Below, one piece after another: positions 12,243 through 24,887 of a stretch of 64,000 bases of DNA. Under the pieces are notes generated by a model that saw only the letters and a program-made list of their open reading frames with translations, did not search any database and was not told where the DNA came from. This DNA is from Bradysia coprophila (Eukaryota; Arthropoda; Insecta; Diptera; Sciaridae): NCBI RefSeq assembly GCF_014529535.1, contig NW_023503313.1:2190081-2254080 (forward strand). The letters run 5' to 3'. Made by a program: the position numbers and the translations under genes. Numbering within the stretch: position 1 is the stretch's first letter; every line of letters starts with the position of its first letter.

Positions 12243-15200
12243 ACTCTTGTGCCATCAGTTTATTAATAATAATTAAACTCCTAATTACATAAAAAAAGAA
12301 GAAGTTATAATTAAACAAAAACAAACAAAAAAAAGATAAAAAAAATGAAGAGAAAGGAAACATGAAATGAAAATTTGAAGTAAACAAAAAAAAATATTTG
12401 AAAAAGTAAATTGAAATTTCTAATTCAAAATTTATCATCCATTTACCGTTAAATTTTCGTTTTTTAATTAATTAAATTTAGTTGATAATTTCATTAGAAT
12501 ATTTTTTTCTTTTCTTGTTTTTCTTTTTTAAATTAAACGTAAACAAAAATGCGAGCGATAGGTAAAGATCCCTGTTTAATTATCCGGAAAAAACTGCTTT
12601 GTATAAAAATAATTAATTATCGAAACCACACCACCCCCATTTATATTTGACATTAATTTTTTTGACAAAAAAATTAACAAAAAAAATTTGAAATTTGAAA
12701 TTTTTCTTTTCTTTTGTTCTTTTAGTTGACCAATAAATATATTGAATTTAAAATCCACCATTTGAATCTTATTCTTATTGTATTATCGAAAAAAAAGAAA
12801 GGAAGAAAACCAACAAGTGAAATGTGCATTTTGTTTCGCTGCTTTTCGTCTTTTACACTGACACTGGTAAAATCTTACGTTTTTGTGATCAAGTTTCTTT
12901 GAAAATAATGACAATAGAAACATTTCGATTTAAAAGCGAGAAAAAAGACTGGGACACTTGGAAATGATTTGAGAAATTTTTCTTTTTCGTTTTTTTTTTT
13001 TAAAATAATTTTCATTTCAACCACAAACCGATTTTTTTTTTATTTCACAAATAAAATAAATTCCGATTGAATTTCAATAATGGAGAGGGATGACATTGCT
13101 TCGGATAGGAATTTGTTTTAGATTTGTTTTCTCCGGCCGAATAATTTTCCAGATGGAAGAAAAACCATAATCGAATTCTTTCCCATTCATTGCGAAAACA
13201 TTGTCCTGCTAAAAATGCAATTTATTTTTAAAACTCCGGACAAATATTTTTTCTGTCACCCAGACTTTTATTTTCAAATCATTTTTGTAAACCACCACTT
13301 TTCCTAATGTAGACATTGAAGAAATCGCTAACGGTTAATACGAATTTTTACAAATGTTTTTGTGGATTACGAAAGTAATAACCGTAACAACCAAAAGATA
13401 TGGAGCCTATAAATATGGAATGAAGTAATTCGGGCCATTTAACCTTTTTAGACTAACAATATTGTGATATGACACAACTAACTAGAAGAAAAAAAAAAAC
13501 AAAAAAAAAACTTTTTATCGAAAGATATTATCGATGGCCTGACACCAGACGAGACACATTAATATTATTGTGCTTCTACGAAGACTTATTTTTAAAAAAA
13601 ATATTTTTATTTTCTGAGTCAATTTCTGTGTACAACGAAACCGTCAATAAAAACCAACAATGAAAATCATTGTTGAGCGTAATGATAGCAGAAAAATTAA
13701 ATTAGTTTTGTTACTCAACTTGTGTTATTATGTTGTACGTGAACATTCACCTGATTCACCTGCACCTATGTGACGCAATATTTTTTGTTTGTTCTTAAAC
13801 CAAAATCATTCAGTGGATGGTAGCAATATATTTCGTTCATGGATTACCTATTCGTGTAAATACACACAAGGCTGATAAATGTGGCTAGCAAAAAAAAAAA
13901 ATCTTCGGAAAGCGTCAAGGTTGACAGATCATTAATTGCTTCCCGATAGGCTTTGATTGCCTTCATCGGCTCTTCGGTGCAACCACGTTTGAAGTGATAA
14001 ACGTGTCTAGTTCGATCAAAAACAAAATCATGACTGACGGCTCAATGGGAACTGACAGACGATACATTGCTATTATTTTTCTAATAACGCTGTGATAAAA
14101 TGAAAATAAAATGTTTAATGGAATGATAGTTGCTAGCAGCTAAGACTCAATTTAGAAAGGACGTAAAACAATGTGTCATTATTGTAAATCATTAATTGAT
14201 ATAGAACGATCATTCCCATGAATCAATCGCAATGTGATTCACCAGTAGAAAATTTTAAATCCGTAAAATCCAAAAAATTGTAACGAAGTCGAATCGCAGG
14301 AGCATGTTTTGTCGAAAAAAATCAGTGCTTGTGACTTTGACGAAAATGTTAATGCTGAATCTAATCGGCGCTACTCAAAAACTGCCACCCGATGATTATA
14401 ATGTCAATCTAGAATTATTAGTTTTTCTTGTTATTTCCGATTTCGTCTCAACGGTCAATCTCAAACAGTTCATAGAAGAAATGGAAAACGAAGTAAAGAA
14501 CAATCGAAATGTTATAACACGAGCAAAGTGCACAAAAATAGTAAATCCAATAGGTAGAAAATTTTGTTTGAAATTTACCGTAAAATCTAACGTTTTCCGG
14601 TAAATTAAAAACAAATTTACCAGTTGGATGCACTACACAACAAATATGCGATCCTAACATTTAAAAAAAGAAGAAAAACACACGCAACCCGATATAGTTC
14701 GTTATCACGTTGTTTAAAATTAGCAAACGAAAATGAAAATGTAATTTTAATCGAAAAATGAGTCCGCGGTGGTGGTAAATGGAGGGTAATATTATAATTT
14801 TTGTTTTTGTTTTGGTCAGAATAAGATATAATTTCTTGCTTCTGTTTTATAGATTTTAATGCTTTAAAGATAAAATTAAATGTTGTTTGATCTTCGACAT
14901 AAAAACGGTTTTTTTTCTGCGTTTTATTTTTACGTTATTTAACCAGAAATAAATTTAAATAAAAAGAAACAAAAAATATTTGCGTTATTTAGCTACAAAA
15001 AGGATTTTTAAAAAAATCGTGAAAAAACCAAACGAAATAAAACGAAAATTGTTCACATTTTTCTCTCTTTTCGTTTTATGTTCCGTTTTTATTTTGCTTT
15101 AGTGAGCCTATGGGTAGATATGAGTTTGACTTATGAATACAATTTGTTTTTCCTAGTTTCATCTTTGTTTTAATTTTAAATGATTTTTTTTTTAATTTAT

Positions 15201-18200
15201 GCAAATAGCTGACCATCTGCCAATTTTTATAATGTTAGTTGCGTTCTTTCTTTTTTGTTCACAATGTGAATTAGTTTTCATTTTCTTTTTTTTTGTACTG
15301 GTGTTTTTGTTGAAAAAAAAAAACTGTGTGATGATCATCATGCTCGTATGTTTAGCCGTAGAAAATACAAAAGAAATAAAATTGAAGAAGAAAAAACAAA
15401 ATAATTTTTATCGAAAATGTTTTCTATTATACAAAACTGGGTAGCTGGCTTGATATCCCATATCTATTTGATAAGTTCTAAGATTGCTTCTATTGTGTAC
15501 ACACATTAAAAAAAACGTTTTTAGCAAGGTCCCAGCAGCATACTGTATAAACCAAAAGGAAATTATTAAATGTTTTTTTTGATAATAGAGCAGCAAGACT
15601 AAATTTAGATTTTGCATGACTTTCTGGTTTCTGGTTAGCCAGCACCTAATTTTTTTTATTTTGGTTTTGTTTGTTATTCTAAATTGATTTTAGTCTTTAA
15701 GTGCAAAAAAAAGCTGAAATGTAAATTCTTACCAAGACATTTTTCGTTATGCAGATAACGATTATGTCATTTATTGTTTGTTTGAAGTATTGAAAGACTT
15801 GACGGTGCTACGATATAATATGAGTGTGAAAGTAAGATTCGTCTCAAAAATCGGCTTTTTGAACACTGTGACACAATCGGTTATTACAGAAGTTGCTTCA
15901 ATGTCTGTAGAAATTGTGTGAAAACAAATGACGAAAATGATGTCTTTCAACAAAAGGTGGTAAGTGACGAAAATAATAACCAATATTATCATAAAATTGA
16001 TTCACATCTCAACTCAGGGTAACATTGGAAACCAAAAAATAAAAATGTAGACTTAAGGCGGGCTTACATTTAATATTGAAATAAAGAAAAATCAATTTAG
16101 TCAATGTCATTAGCTCTTCCCAATTAACCCGTGACTACAATTGATATGTGTTGTCCAGTCGCACTTTCCGTATGCAGCACGTTTTAATATAAATATCAAC
16201 TTTGCTGTGCCAATCCGCGTGATTAATTTAATGAGAAAAAAACAAAACAAAGGAAAGCGACAAAAACTTAAAATAATTGCTTCTGTTGCGCCGAATGATT
16301 GGAATCCGACATACAATTCACTTTATATGTGCAGGCAACACATTAAATTCAGGCCACTGCCTCAACGTTCCGTTGTTTTATTTTTATGTTGTATGGTGCA
16401 AATGGGAGCACACATCTTTCGTCTTTGTTTTAGAAGTGAAACCGCCGTTGTGACTACATCTTTTGACACATCGAAAAGGTTTTCTTTTTTTTTTTGTTAA
16501 TTTTCTTTTCCCTATTTAATGACATTTGAAAGAATGCTGGGGAAATGCATTATCTGAAGCCAAATAGCTTTACGCAAAAGGTGGTTAGATGGTTGGACCT
16601 CTTGCAAAAGAGTTATTAAAAGAGTGGACGGGATTTAGATTGTCAGTTCTTTCGTAAAACTGTTTGTTGGTTCCATTGTGTAAAAAAGGGAAGCAAATAT
16701 CGAATTTTATTGGTTTTTCTGTTTATTTTGGTTTTTTTTTTCGGTCAGTACTTTGTTGTCGTGCAATTTGATTTGAAAAACATTTTTGTTTGTCTTTTCC
16801 TCGTTTTGTTTCCAATATAACATTTGTTCGACATTTTTCTTCTCGTTTCGTTTATTTGTTCTAATTTCGTTCCCATACAAAAGAAACGCAAAGGGCAAAT
16901 TTTAAACTCCAAAAGGTAAAGAAAAAAAATTGAAAAAAAAATTTGTAGAATAAAAGGAAAAATGATGAAAAAAAAAAGAAAAAAATATATTTGTAATGAA
17001 AAGAAAAACTTGATGTTTTTGAACTGATTAATTAGCGCTTAGTGTGTGAGTGATGTTTTCTTGTCTCTTCTTTAATTGCAATTTCACATTTTAAATTAAT
17101 AACAAAAAATAGAGGAGTAAAAAGACTAAATTAAAATAAAAGAAAAAAACTACAAAAAAATTCAATTTTTTGACAAAAAAAAAATCATTTTCGTTTTTGT
17201 TTTTAATTTTTGTTCGTCTGCCTGGACATTATATATCTATGATAACGTGTTGCAATATATATTATTAAAAAAAAAAACAAAGAGAAAAACTGCTTTCACA
17301 TTATATTATCAAAGATCAAGATACTAAAAATTTTTATCTTGTCTTGTCTGTAAAAAGAAGAATAAAATAATTAAAAAAAAACCGGTAGACAAACAGTTTT
17401 GTTGGTTTCGCGGTAAAACATTTCAATGAAAACGTACGAGAGCGAAAAATAGTCATTTACATAACTAGCGATAAAAAGGTTGACAGGTCCAGTTTTGATG
17501 TGATATCATTATCCGAGGCGTTGCCGAGGTCAATAAACACACAGATAAACTCATGGTCAGTAAACATACGCAATAACGTGTGACTTTTCGTTTTTAACCC
17601 GAGTTATGTAAAGGACTTTCCATGCTGATGGCGTCGAAATTGCTTGACTTATGAAAAGAACGGTTATCGACGCATGTCGCATGTAAAATACATTGAAATC
17701 CTGTCAGTTAATCAATACTTTATCAAATTCTTTGGCTTAAAAAAAAAGTTCAATAAAAAATGTTTTTTGATAGAATAGTTTTGATTAAAGACCAAATAAC
17801 GAATAAACAATTTGCTTATGAACATAATTTTAAACAGAAAACAACCGCATAACGACACACAGCAGAAGAACAAAATAACGAAAAGTGAAAACGTGAGAAA
17901 AAAGGAAACTTTTTATTTTTCGATTTTAAAGTGATTTCATTTTGTTGGGGGCATCTTGTTTAATTTTATCGGCACCAATCGACACGGGCCTTTTGATTCG
18001 ACAATTTAACAAAAACGAAATCTATAAAATTAATCAAAAAACCAATTAATTGAGCCGCGAAAAAATGTTTAATAGAAAACTTAATTAAATTGCACACACA
18101 CACACAGAATGAAAGTTTGACGCAAGCAAATTGTTTAGTGGTAAATTTGCATTAAAATGTAAAAAATATTAATTAACTTTTAATAATTGATTGTAATTTG

Positions 18201-18850
18201 AAAAAAAAATAATTAAAAAAATCGAAAAAAAATAAATTTTGAAAAATAAAATTTTAATTTTTTGAAAGTTTTTTTTTGGTTTAGTTTAATTTGGTTGATC
18301 GCAATAATAAAAAACGTCTGGTGAAAAAGAAATGGAAAATGTTTTAAGTTTTATTTTTTGTTTAATTTGTATTTTTTGTTCGTAGCTAAACCACACTATA
18401 CCTTCATTTTCGATTATAATTGAAACAACACACAGAAAAGAAAAGAAAAATGAAGAAAAAATAAATGATATAACAGAATATCTAACAACATGTAAATAAA
18501 TAAATAAAAAAAAGAAAAATGGAAGAAGAAAAAAAAACACAAAAAAAACATATATTTTTAGTAGGAAAATTATTTTTTATTTTTATTTTGTTTTAGGTTC
18601 TCAAAACATATGTTTTATCATTGTAATTAATTCTATATTATTAATTATAAAAAAAATGAAAACCTAAAAAACAAGTATAAATACACAAAATCACATTTTG
18701 AAGAAAAAAAAGAAGAAAAAAAATTGTCTATTGTATTATATACATTATATATTTTACTTTATTGTTTCGGTTCTAATATTGATCAATTATTACAAAAGGA
18801 AAGAAAAAAAATCATATGAATAAAGTATCGTACTAGAAGCTATCATTTTG
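12243..18850. other. Extremely A/T-rich 3'UTR or intergenic stretch
   Basis: The DNA after the ZFAND stop is dominated by poly(A), poly(T) and A/G or T/C homopolymer tracts. Several AATAAA hexamers occur (for example near 12728, 13048 and 18818). Dipteran ZFAND genes may have long 3'UTRs, so part of this may be transcribed. I found no exon with coding character; the open frames here are Lys/Phe/Asn-rich artefacts of composition. Confidence 0.45.
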
Positions 18851-19330
18851 AGCCGATTTGTTTCATTTATTTTCTTTTTGTCAACTTCAAGGCCATAACA
18901 TTATTCTGCAGTAACGAAATCGCCTTCCTGATGGTTGATTTTGATCGAGCCACGTACTACACAACTCACACTACAACGTTAAATTGTGTAAAATTCTACT
19001 TTTAGAAGTTTTTGGTGTAAAGTGGATTAAATAAATTTAATACCATTTTTAACAAAAAATGTTTTTTTATATCTCACGAATACTTAAATGCCCTAAGGAT
19101 CGTGCAAATCTAATTTTCGTAATTAGTTTACAATTTTCTTTAGGTGGCCCAATTATTTTGGTAAAACTAAAATGTTTTTTTTTTATTGAATGGATTAAAT
19201 GGAAGTGCGTCACCCCTCGCTTTTTTTGGTAAACTTTCTAAAATTATTTGGGTCAAATTTTTGTTCAATGCTTACAATTTTTGCGTATTTTTGACTGAAT
19301 AAAGAATTACAGCGTTTAACCAGATGAGCC

Positions 19331-19507
19331 ACACTGACAAAAAAGAGTTGAAAATCTCACATGTAACGGGTAGCTTTGTCACCAGTTAATCTACATCATC
19401 CGTCTCAAATGTTTCTTTTGTATGACTCGCTAGAGCTATGGAAGCGACTGTAAGTTACCTGGAAACAAAGTTATCAGGTAAGATTTCAAACTGTTTTTGT
19501 CAGTGTA
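19331..19507. mobile_element. Foldback MITE, family 1, copy A
   Basis: The element is bounded by CACTGACAAAAA on the left and its complement, TTTTTGTCAGTG, on the right. It is internally palindromic (blocks resembling GGTAACTTTGT on one arm and ACAAAGTTA on the other). It matches the copies at 26829-27010 and 30507-30683, although it is the most diverged of the three. No coding capacity is seen, as expected of a non-autonomous element. Confidence 0.7.
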
Positions 19508-20112
19508 CACAAGACAAAAAATAGGTCAACGGTCGTTAAATCTTCAGTGACTGTATAAAGAAAATATTCTCGCTAGTTACTAAAACAGAAAAGCCTTGAC
19601 AGCAGGATCTTACGTTCTTAAATAAAAGGTAAATTTCTAAAATGTCACGTAGTACTCCAAAAACTTTAAGTCTGGTTACGGTCGGAAGACCGAATGAGTG
19701 TATGTTAAATAAGAAGTTCGAAATACATTCTTCTACAACACTCGTTGCCGTAATAGTATATTCATACAACAACTTTAAAACAACATCCAACTTTAGCTCG
19801 AAACTCCTTTGCCAAGGAACTACTTATTTAAACTCAATTCAACAGCACATCAATTTTCAACAAATAATGATGGACCAGTCAGATATGCATTTGGTGTTGA
19901 GACGAAAGAAGTATCACCAGAGTTGTGAAATGGTAACTCCGAGAAGGTGGATTAATTATACAAATAAATAGTCAACTTTCGATTATATTTTAAAATTTGC
20001 ATTATGGATGAGGGCTAATAGAGATAGGAAAAAAACGGCATCCTACATCTTCAAAAATTTACTATTAGGCGGTAGAGAGATACAAAATCTCACTAAAAAC
20101 ATAGCTAACGCC

Positions 20113-21291
20113 GACCCGTACGAAACACCTATTCGTATCAAAAGCCTTTAATGTGAAACTCTTCATTTCTCTTACTTCATTTTCTTCTCTGCTGAAAAAC
20201 TATTCTCCCTTTTAAATCACTTACATTATCCACTCTTTGCCTTGTTATCATATACAACTAAATTGCCGGAGGCAATATAGACAGCCCCGTACGAAGACAA
20301 ATTTCATAAATTCCTATTTAAACAGCTATATACCGCTATATTTAACTATATTTCACTATAAATAAACATTTCACAGATAAATATATGCTATTATATAGCT
20401 CTATATGCCTGTATATAGCTCAATATAGCTGTATATAGGTATATATAGATGTCCGTATATGGAATCCCTGAAACCCCACACACATAACAAATTATTTCCA
20501 TGTTAACAGAAACTCTCTAAGTATCATTTTTCCCAAGATATTTCTATTTTACTAAAATCCAATATGGCCGGAAATAGTACCGACGCTTTACATTCGTTAA
20601 TACCTTTCAAACAAAAAAAAATTCATGAAATTCGGTCAAAATTTACTCGAGATATTGTCAAAATACACCACGTTCACTGTACTTCCGAGTAGCCAGATAA
20701 GAGCTCACTCCAAGAGACCTAGCTCACGCTCCGGAGAACATAATTTCATAAAAAAATTTCCGTGATTGGTACGGTCAATACCTATCTAATAAAGCTAAAA
20801 CAGACGAAATATGTTCAAATGTGGCCGACCTACAAGCAAAAACTGCTTGCCGCCCTGTGCCTGTTCCACACCAAGGGGTCTAACTCACGAGTCGGTCATC
20901 CGATTTCCATAAACTTTTTTTTTGTCGATCGGTATTGTAAATACCTTTTATTTGACGTATCACTTACAAGTTTAACGTTTAAATGTCCGGAGATATCTTC
21001 GAAAAACCGTAAAGCACGGGAGGGGTCGATCCAAAATCACTCATCTTCGAACTTAGCCTGTCTTTTGACATTACCAAACGGGAAAAAAAAGAATTTTCAA
21101 AATCGGATGCGTTTTACTCAAGTTATCGTGCAGACAGACAGACGGACAGACGGACAGACGGACATTTTTTTTTTTCGCGGATTTGGCATCTCTAGACAAC
21201 CACAATAGGTTTCCCCTTACTCAGGGAGTCCAATTCGACGTGTTACAAACGTATGCGTAAACCTATAAGACCCCAGTACTTCGTACGGGTC
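20113..21291. mobile_element. Non-autonomous DNA-transposon-like element with 12-bp terminal inverted repeats
   Basis: The ends carry a perfect 12-bp inverted repeat, GACCCGTACGAA at 20113-20124 and TTCGTACGGGTC at 21280-21291. A further related CCCGTACGAA motif lies inside near 20285. The interior contains a TATATAGCT-type degenerate tandem array (about 20325-20450) and a CAGACAGACGGA repeat at about 21131-21165. No transposase reading frame is apparent. The 148-codon open frame inside at 20762-21208 has no recognisable domain. Confidence 0.6.
21131..21165. repeat. Short tandem CAGACGGA-type repeat
   Basis: A run of four-base units, first CAGA then CGGA alternating with CAGA, lies inside the transposon-like element and is immediately followed by a poly(T) tract. 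Confidence 0.8.
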
Positions 21292-22191
21292 TAAAAAAGA
21301 AAATATAAAAATCCGTCAATTTCAACTATTACGCCAATCAAAAGTTGAATTTAGCTCTGCACAGGGAGTTGTAAATGCTGATTGCTGAACTTGATTGAAC
21401 GAACCTCTATTGAAGAAGCACAACCCTGAAGAGGTGGTTGAATGGAATTTATTTAAACCCGATGCAATATTAGCAATATTAGCGATATTTAATTGAGAGT
21501 AGCTGGCGAAGCGAAAAACAAAAACACTTTTCTTTATTTCGTTTTTGTCAACCGTAAAGTCCAGTAATTCAGAGAAAACTCAATAGTTCACGGAAATTGC
21601 CACAGATTTTGAGTTTTCTCGGACTTAGGTTTCAGCACCACAAACAATTCTATTCTTTACTCAAAGCTAACACATTTCAACACCAAACGATGTTTTTGCC
21701 TTTACCAAAAAAAGAAAAAGATGCGAGTGCAAAATTATCATAAAAACATAATAGTTTTGCCGAGTGAAGATTCCTCGTAATTTAATTTTATTCAAGCAGG
21801 CTCAGAGCTTTCCAATAAAATGCACAGGTCCAAGTATTACAAGAAAATATTTTCGTTTTGAGTTTTGTTTTTCATTTTTTTGAGAAATAAAGTGAAGAAA
21901 CCCATATCTCTAACAAAATTTTGAAATATTGCGCGCCACGAAAGTGTTAACTCATGTGAACTTATTAAATGTACTTCGTCAGCTGATCTGACTTTTGGGA
22001 CTATTGTTTTTGCTTTTTGTACCCGACGAAAATAGTTTTTTAATCGTTTTAAAATGGATAAATTGAACTCTTGCCGAGACAATTTAACTTAAGTTTGAAA
22101 ACGAGGAACGTCTCTAATCACGAATCACGGGTATATTTTGGCAGACATCAATTGAAACAATTGTACGCAATTTACGACTCAAGGAACAAGC

Positions 22192-24495
22192 ATGGATCAG
22201 TCGAAACAAATCAAAAATAGTTCGACAATATTTATTAATCCCAAATTTAAAGCGCACATAAATCCGAATTTCTTAAACAGTTTAAAACCAACGACGACAT
22301 CCAACAACATATTCATCAATCCAAAATTTATAAGTAATTTAAGCAGCAACAACAATCCGATTGAACAGCCATCGGACAAGGTTGCATCACCCCAAGCAAA
22401 GATCATCAGGCAGACAAGTCGAAATTTGGTGCGTCAGCCGATATTGCCTGCAACAAATGTATCCACCAGTGTTGGGCCAACGAATCTGATTAAAATCGGT
22501 AAACGGAAACTGGTCCGACCGAACCAAGGATCGAGCATACAATCAAATCAGGATGTTCGAGTACACGATAGTAGTGCTGGCGACGCGGCCAACATACGAA
22601 CGAAATACAAAATTATCAACAAATCCTTGAACATTTACAAAATTGACCGAACGCGCACGAGACCAGCCAAGGAGCGAACGGCGAAAAGGATTAAATATTT
22701 CAATGAATGTATTACACCTACCAAAGTCATCGTCACCGATTATAAGCTGTGTCGTATGTAAGTATAGTGTTATTTGGATTTCTCATTGCAAGGACAGGCA
22801 ACGAATGTTCGTTAGGAGTTTTAGTACATTGATAACTATCTAAATTGCTAGTTGACTTGATTGAGTGATATTTAGTTAATCCCATAGATTGATCCTCAAA
22901 TTGCCAACGGATCTTATATTAAAATATGTGTGGGAATTAAGACAGTTGTGTTGGCAGACCTTTCTGTGTCTTTGAAGATTTTGAGACGATTTTGATTTCA
23001 ATATTTCATATTTCCACCAGAGATGTAGGATGGCTCGAATCCAAGATTATCCCTCTTTCAGTGAAGACCGTTCATGTCTACTGTCCAATCAAATTGTGGT
23101 GCTATAAATAGCAACAAGTAGCAATCAAGCATGTCCACATACAATGTTACTCAGTAGGATTCATTCGCATTATATTCTGTCAATTTGTATCCCATCCTAT
23201 TCAATCTTAACATAAAGTAGCATTTAAACCAACACATTTTTCCAGTGGAAATCCTGCTGTATCTTCGAAACCAGGCGAATACAATCTGCTGAACATCAAC
23301 GGTGTTTTGTACAAATCATCGAGCACAAAATTACGAAAGCAGCCGTCCACATCCATGGACAATAAATCACGACAACTGACTCGCCAATCTAGCAGCACCA
23401 ATTCCTGTTCGCTGTATGTGCGTGGCGAAAAGTTTCTATTGGATCCCAGTGGCAAGAAACTTGTACGAGTTTCGACCAATCAAAATGCCATCACCAAAAA
23501 ACGAATTTACCTCGGTGGACTGACATACATTGCCAAAGCGAATAACACGTACGAACCGACAAACTCACACAATACAAGACTCCATCTAAATGTTGCCAAG
23601 CAGAAAAGTATCAATTTGTTGTCCAAGAATTTGGTCAAAAGTAATGTCACCTGCCAAATCTATCGAAAGTTGGGAAAATGTTTGGCATTGCAGAGGGGTC
23701 GCTGTTCGAAAGTGCATGATCGTAATCAAGTGGCTATTTGTCAAAAGTAAGTGTACCACTGTGAGTCAATCCAAATAAGTGAAAGAATTTACAGAATAAA
23801 TATCGGTAATAGGTTCCTGAAAGGTGCATGTACGAATGAAAATTGCCTTCTTTCACACGATACGTCGTTGTCAAAGATGCCGACCTGCAAATTCTTTTTA
23901 TTGGGAGAATGTGCTAAGAGTGACTGTCCGTATTTACACAAGAAAGTGAACGACAAAACTGCCATCTGCCATGACTTCCTCAGAGGGTACTGCCCGAAAG
24001 CTGACAAGGTAACCTTGGATGCCACTGCCTGTGGTTGCAATGACCGAATAAAAACGAAATTGATTTCAGTGCAATCTTCGGCATGAATTTCTGTGTCCAA
24101 ACTTCGAAAGCAAAAATGGCTGTACAGTTGCACGATGTCCGTATGTGCATAGAAATAAAATAAGCAAACCGGTTGCAGTCCGGCAACGAACCGCTCCTAC
24201 TTCATATGTGACAGAGCCAAGCAGATCAGTAGCCTCTTCTTCTTCATCATCATCATCATCCGCTTCGACTTCGACCAGTGCAGAGAGTAATATTCGATAT
24301 TTCATTAACAAAAATCGCAGGCCAAATGACAATCCGAAATCTAAAAATGGCACGACTACCCCGGGCTCAACTGATTCGATCGAAAAAAGCCAAGAAATGG
24401 ACAGCGTGGACGACTGCCTAACAAACGATGATTCGAAATCGTTCGCTAAACGGAAAAAATTAGGAACACTTCCATCGTTCATTCCAATCAACTGA
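22192..24495 (+). CDS. ZC3H3: Zinc finger CCCH domain-containing protein 3 (ZC3H3/SMICL family)
   Basis: Four exons: 22192-22757, 23246-23746, 23813-24008 and 24070-24495, giving 562 residues with all frames continuous. Five consecutive CCCH fingers occupy the second half: C-x8-C-x7-C-x3-H, then C-x7-C-x4-C-x3-H twice, C-x7-C-x5-C-x3-H, and C-x8-C-x4-C-x3-H. The third intron splits the fourth finger. This array and spacing are typical of ZC3H3. Known members act in the nucleus in mRNA 3'-end processing and export and have been linked to nuclear poly(A)-RNA decay. The N-terminal third repeats an I-N-P-x-F motif three times; the C-terminus has a Ser run encoded by TCT/TCA repeats near 24237-24260. 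The gene is convergent with the phosphorylase kinase gene. Confidence 0.9.
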
Positions 24496-24525
24496 CTCTC
24501 GTTTTTCGTTCGTTTCGTGTAGCGT

Positions 24526-24531
24526 AATAAA
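24526..24531 (+). promoter_or_regulatory. Polyadenylation signal, ZC3H3
   Basis: A canonical AATAAA lies 31 bases after the ZC3H3 stop codon, followed by an A-rich stretch. Confidence 0.6.
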
Positions 24532-24618
24532 TCAAAAAAATCGAAGAAACAAATTGTTTTCATAGCCACAAACAAGACCGAAAACTTTTTAAAAACAATT
24601 TTCCATTTGCTCAACAAC

Positions 24619-24624
24619 TTTATT
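24619..24624 (-). promoter_or_regulatory. Polyadenylation signal, phosphorylase kinase alpha
   Basis: TTTATT on the plus strand reads AATAAA on the minus strand, about 265 bases beyond the PHKA stop codon. It leaves the two convergent transcripts almost touching. Confidence 0.5.
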
Positions 24625-24887
24625 TAGAGATTTTGTGTTAACAATCTAATGTCTCCGACAAAGAGAACTTGAATTACGTGGATCGGTACTAACTCGACTT
24701 TCTCTGCGAACATAAACGTAAACGTTTCAAAACGAAAAGAAAAACCTTTCACAATTATTTACAATCTAAAAATGTCTTAGCTAAGCTAAAATGAAAAAGA
24801 AAACCAAACTGTTCGCCAAACTGAAATCATCTCTCGACTGATTAGCATTAGAGATTTGTGTCTCGCATTACGTATAGCACATTCTAT

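Noticed and set aside
12243-18850. Lys-, Phe- and Asn-rich open frames in the A/T tracts
   Set aside because: Driven by homopolymers; no splice-site pairing or family resemblance.
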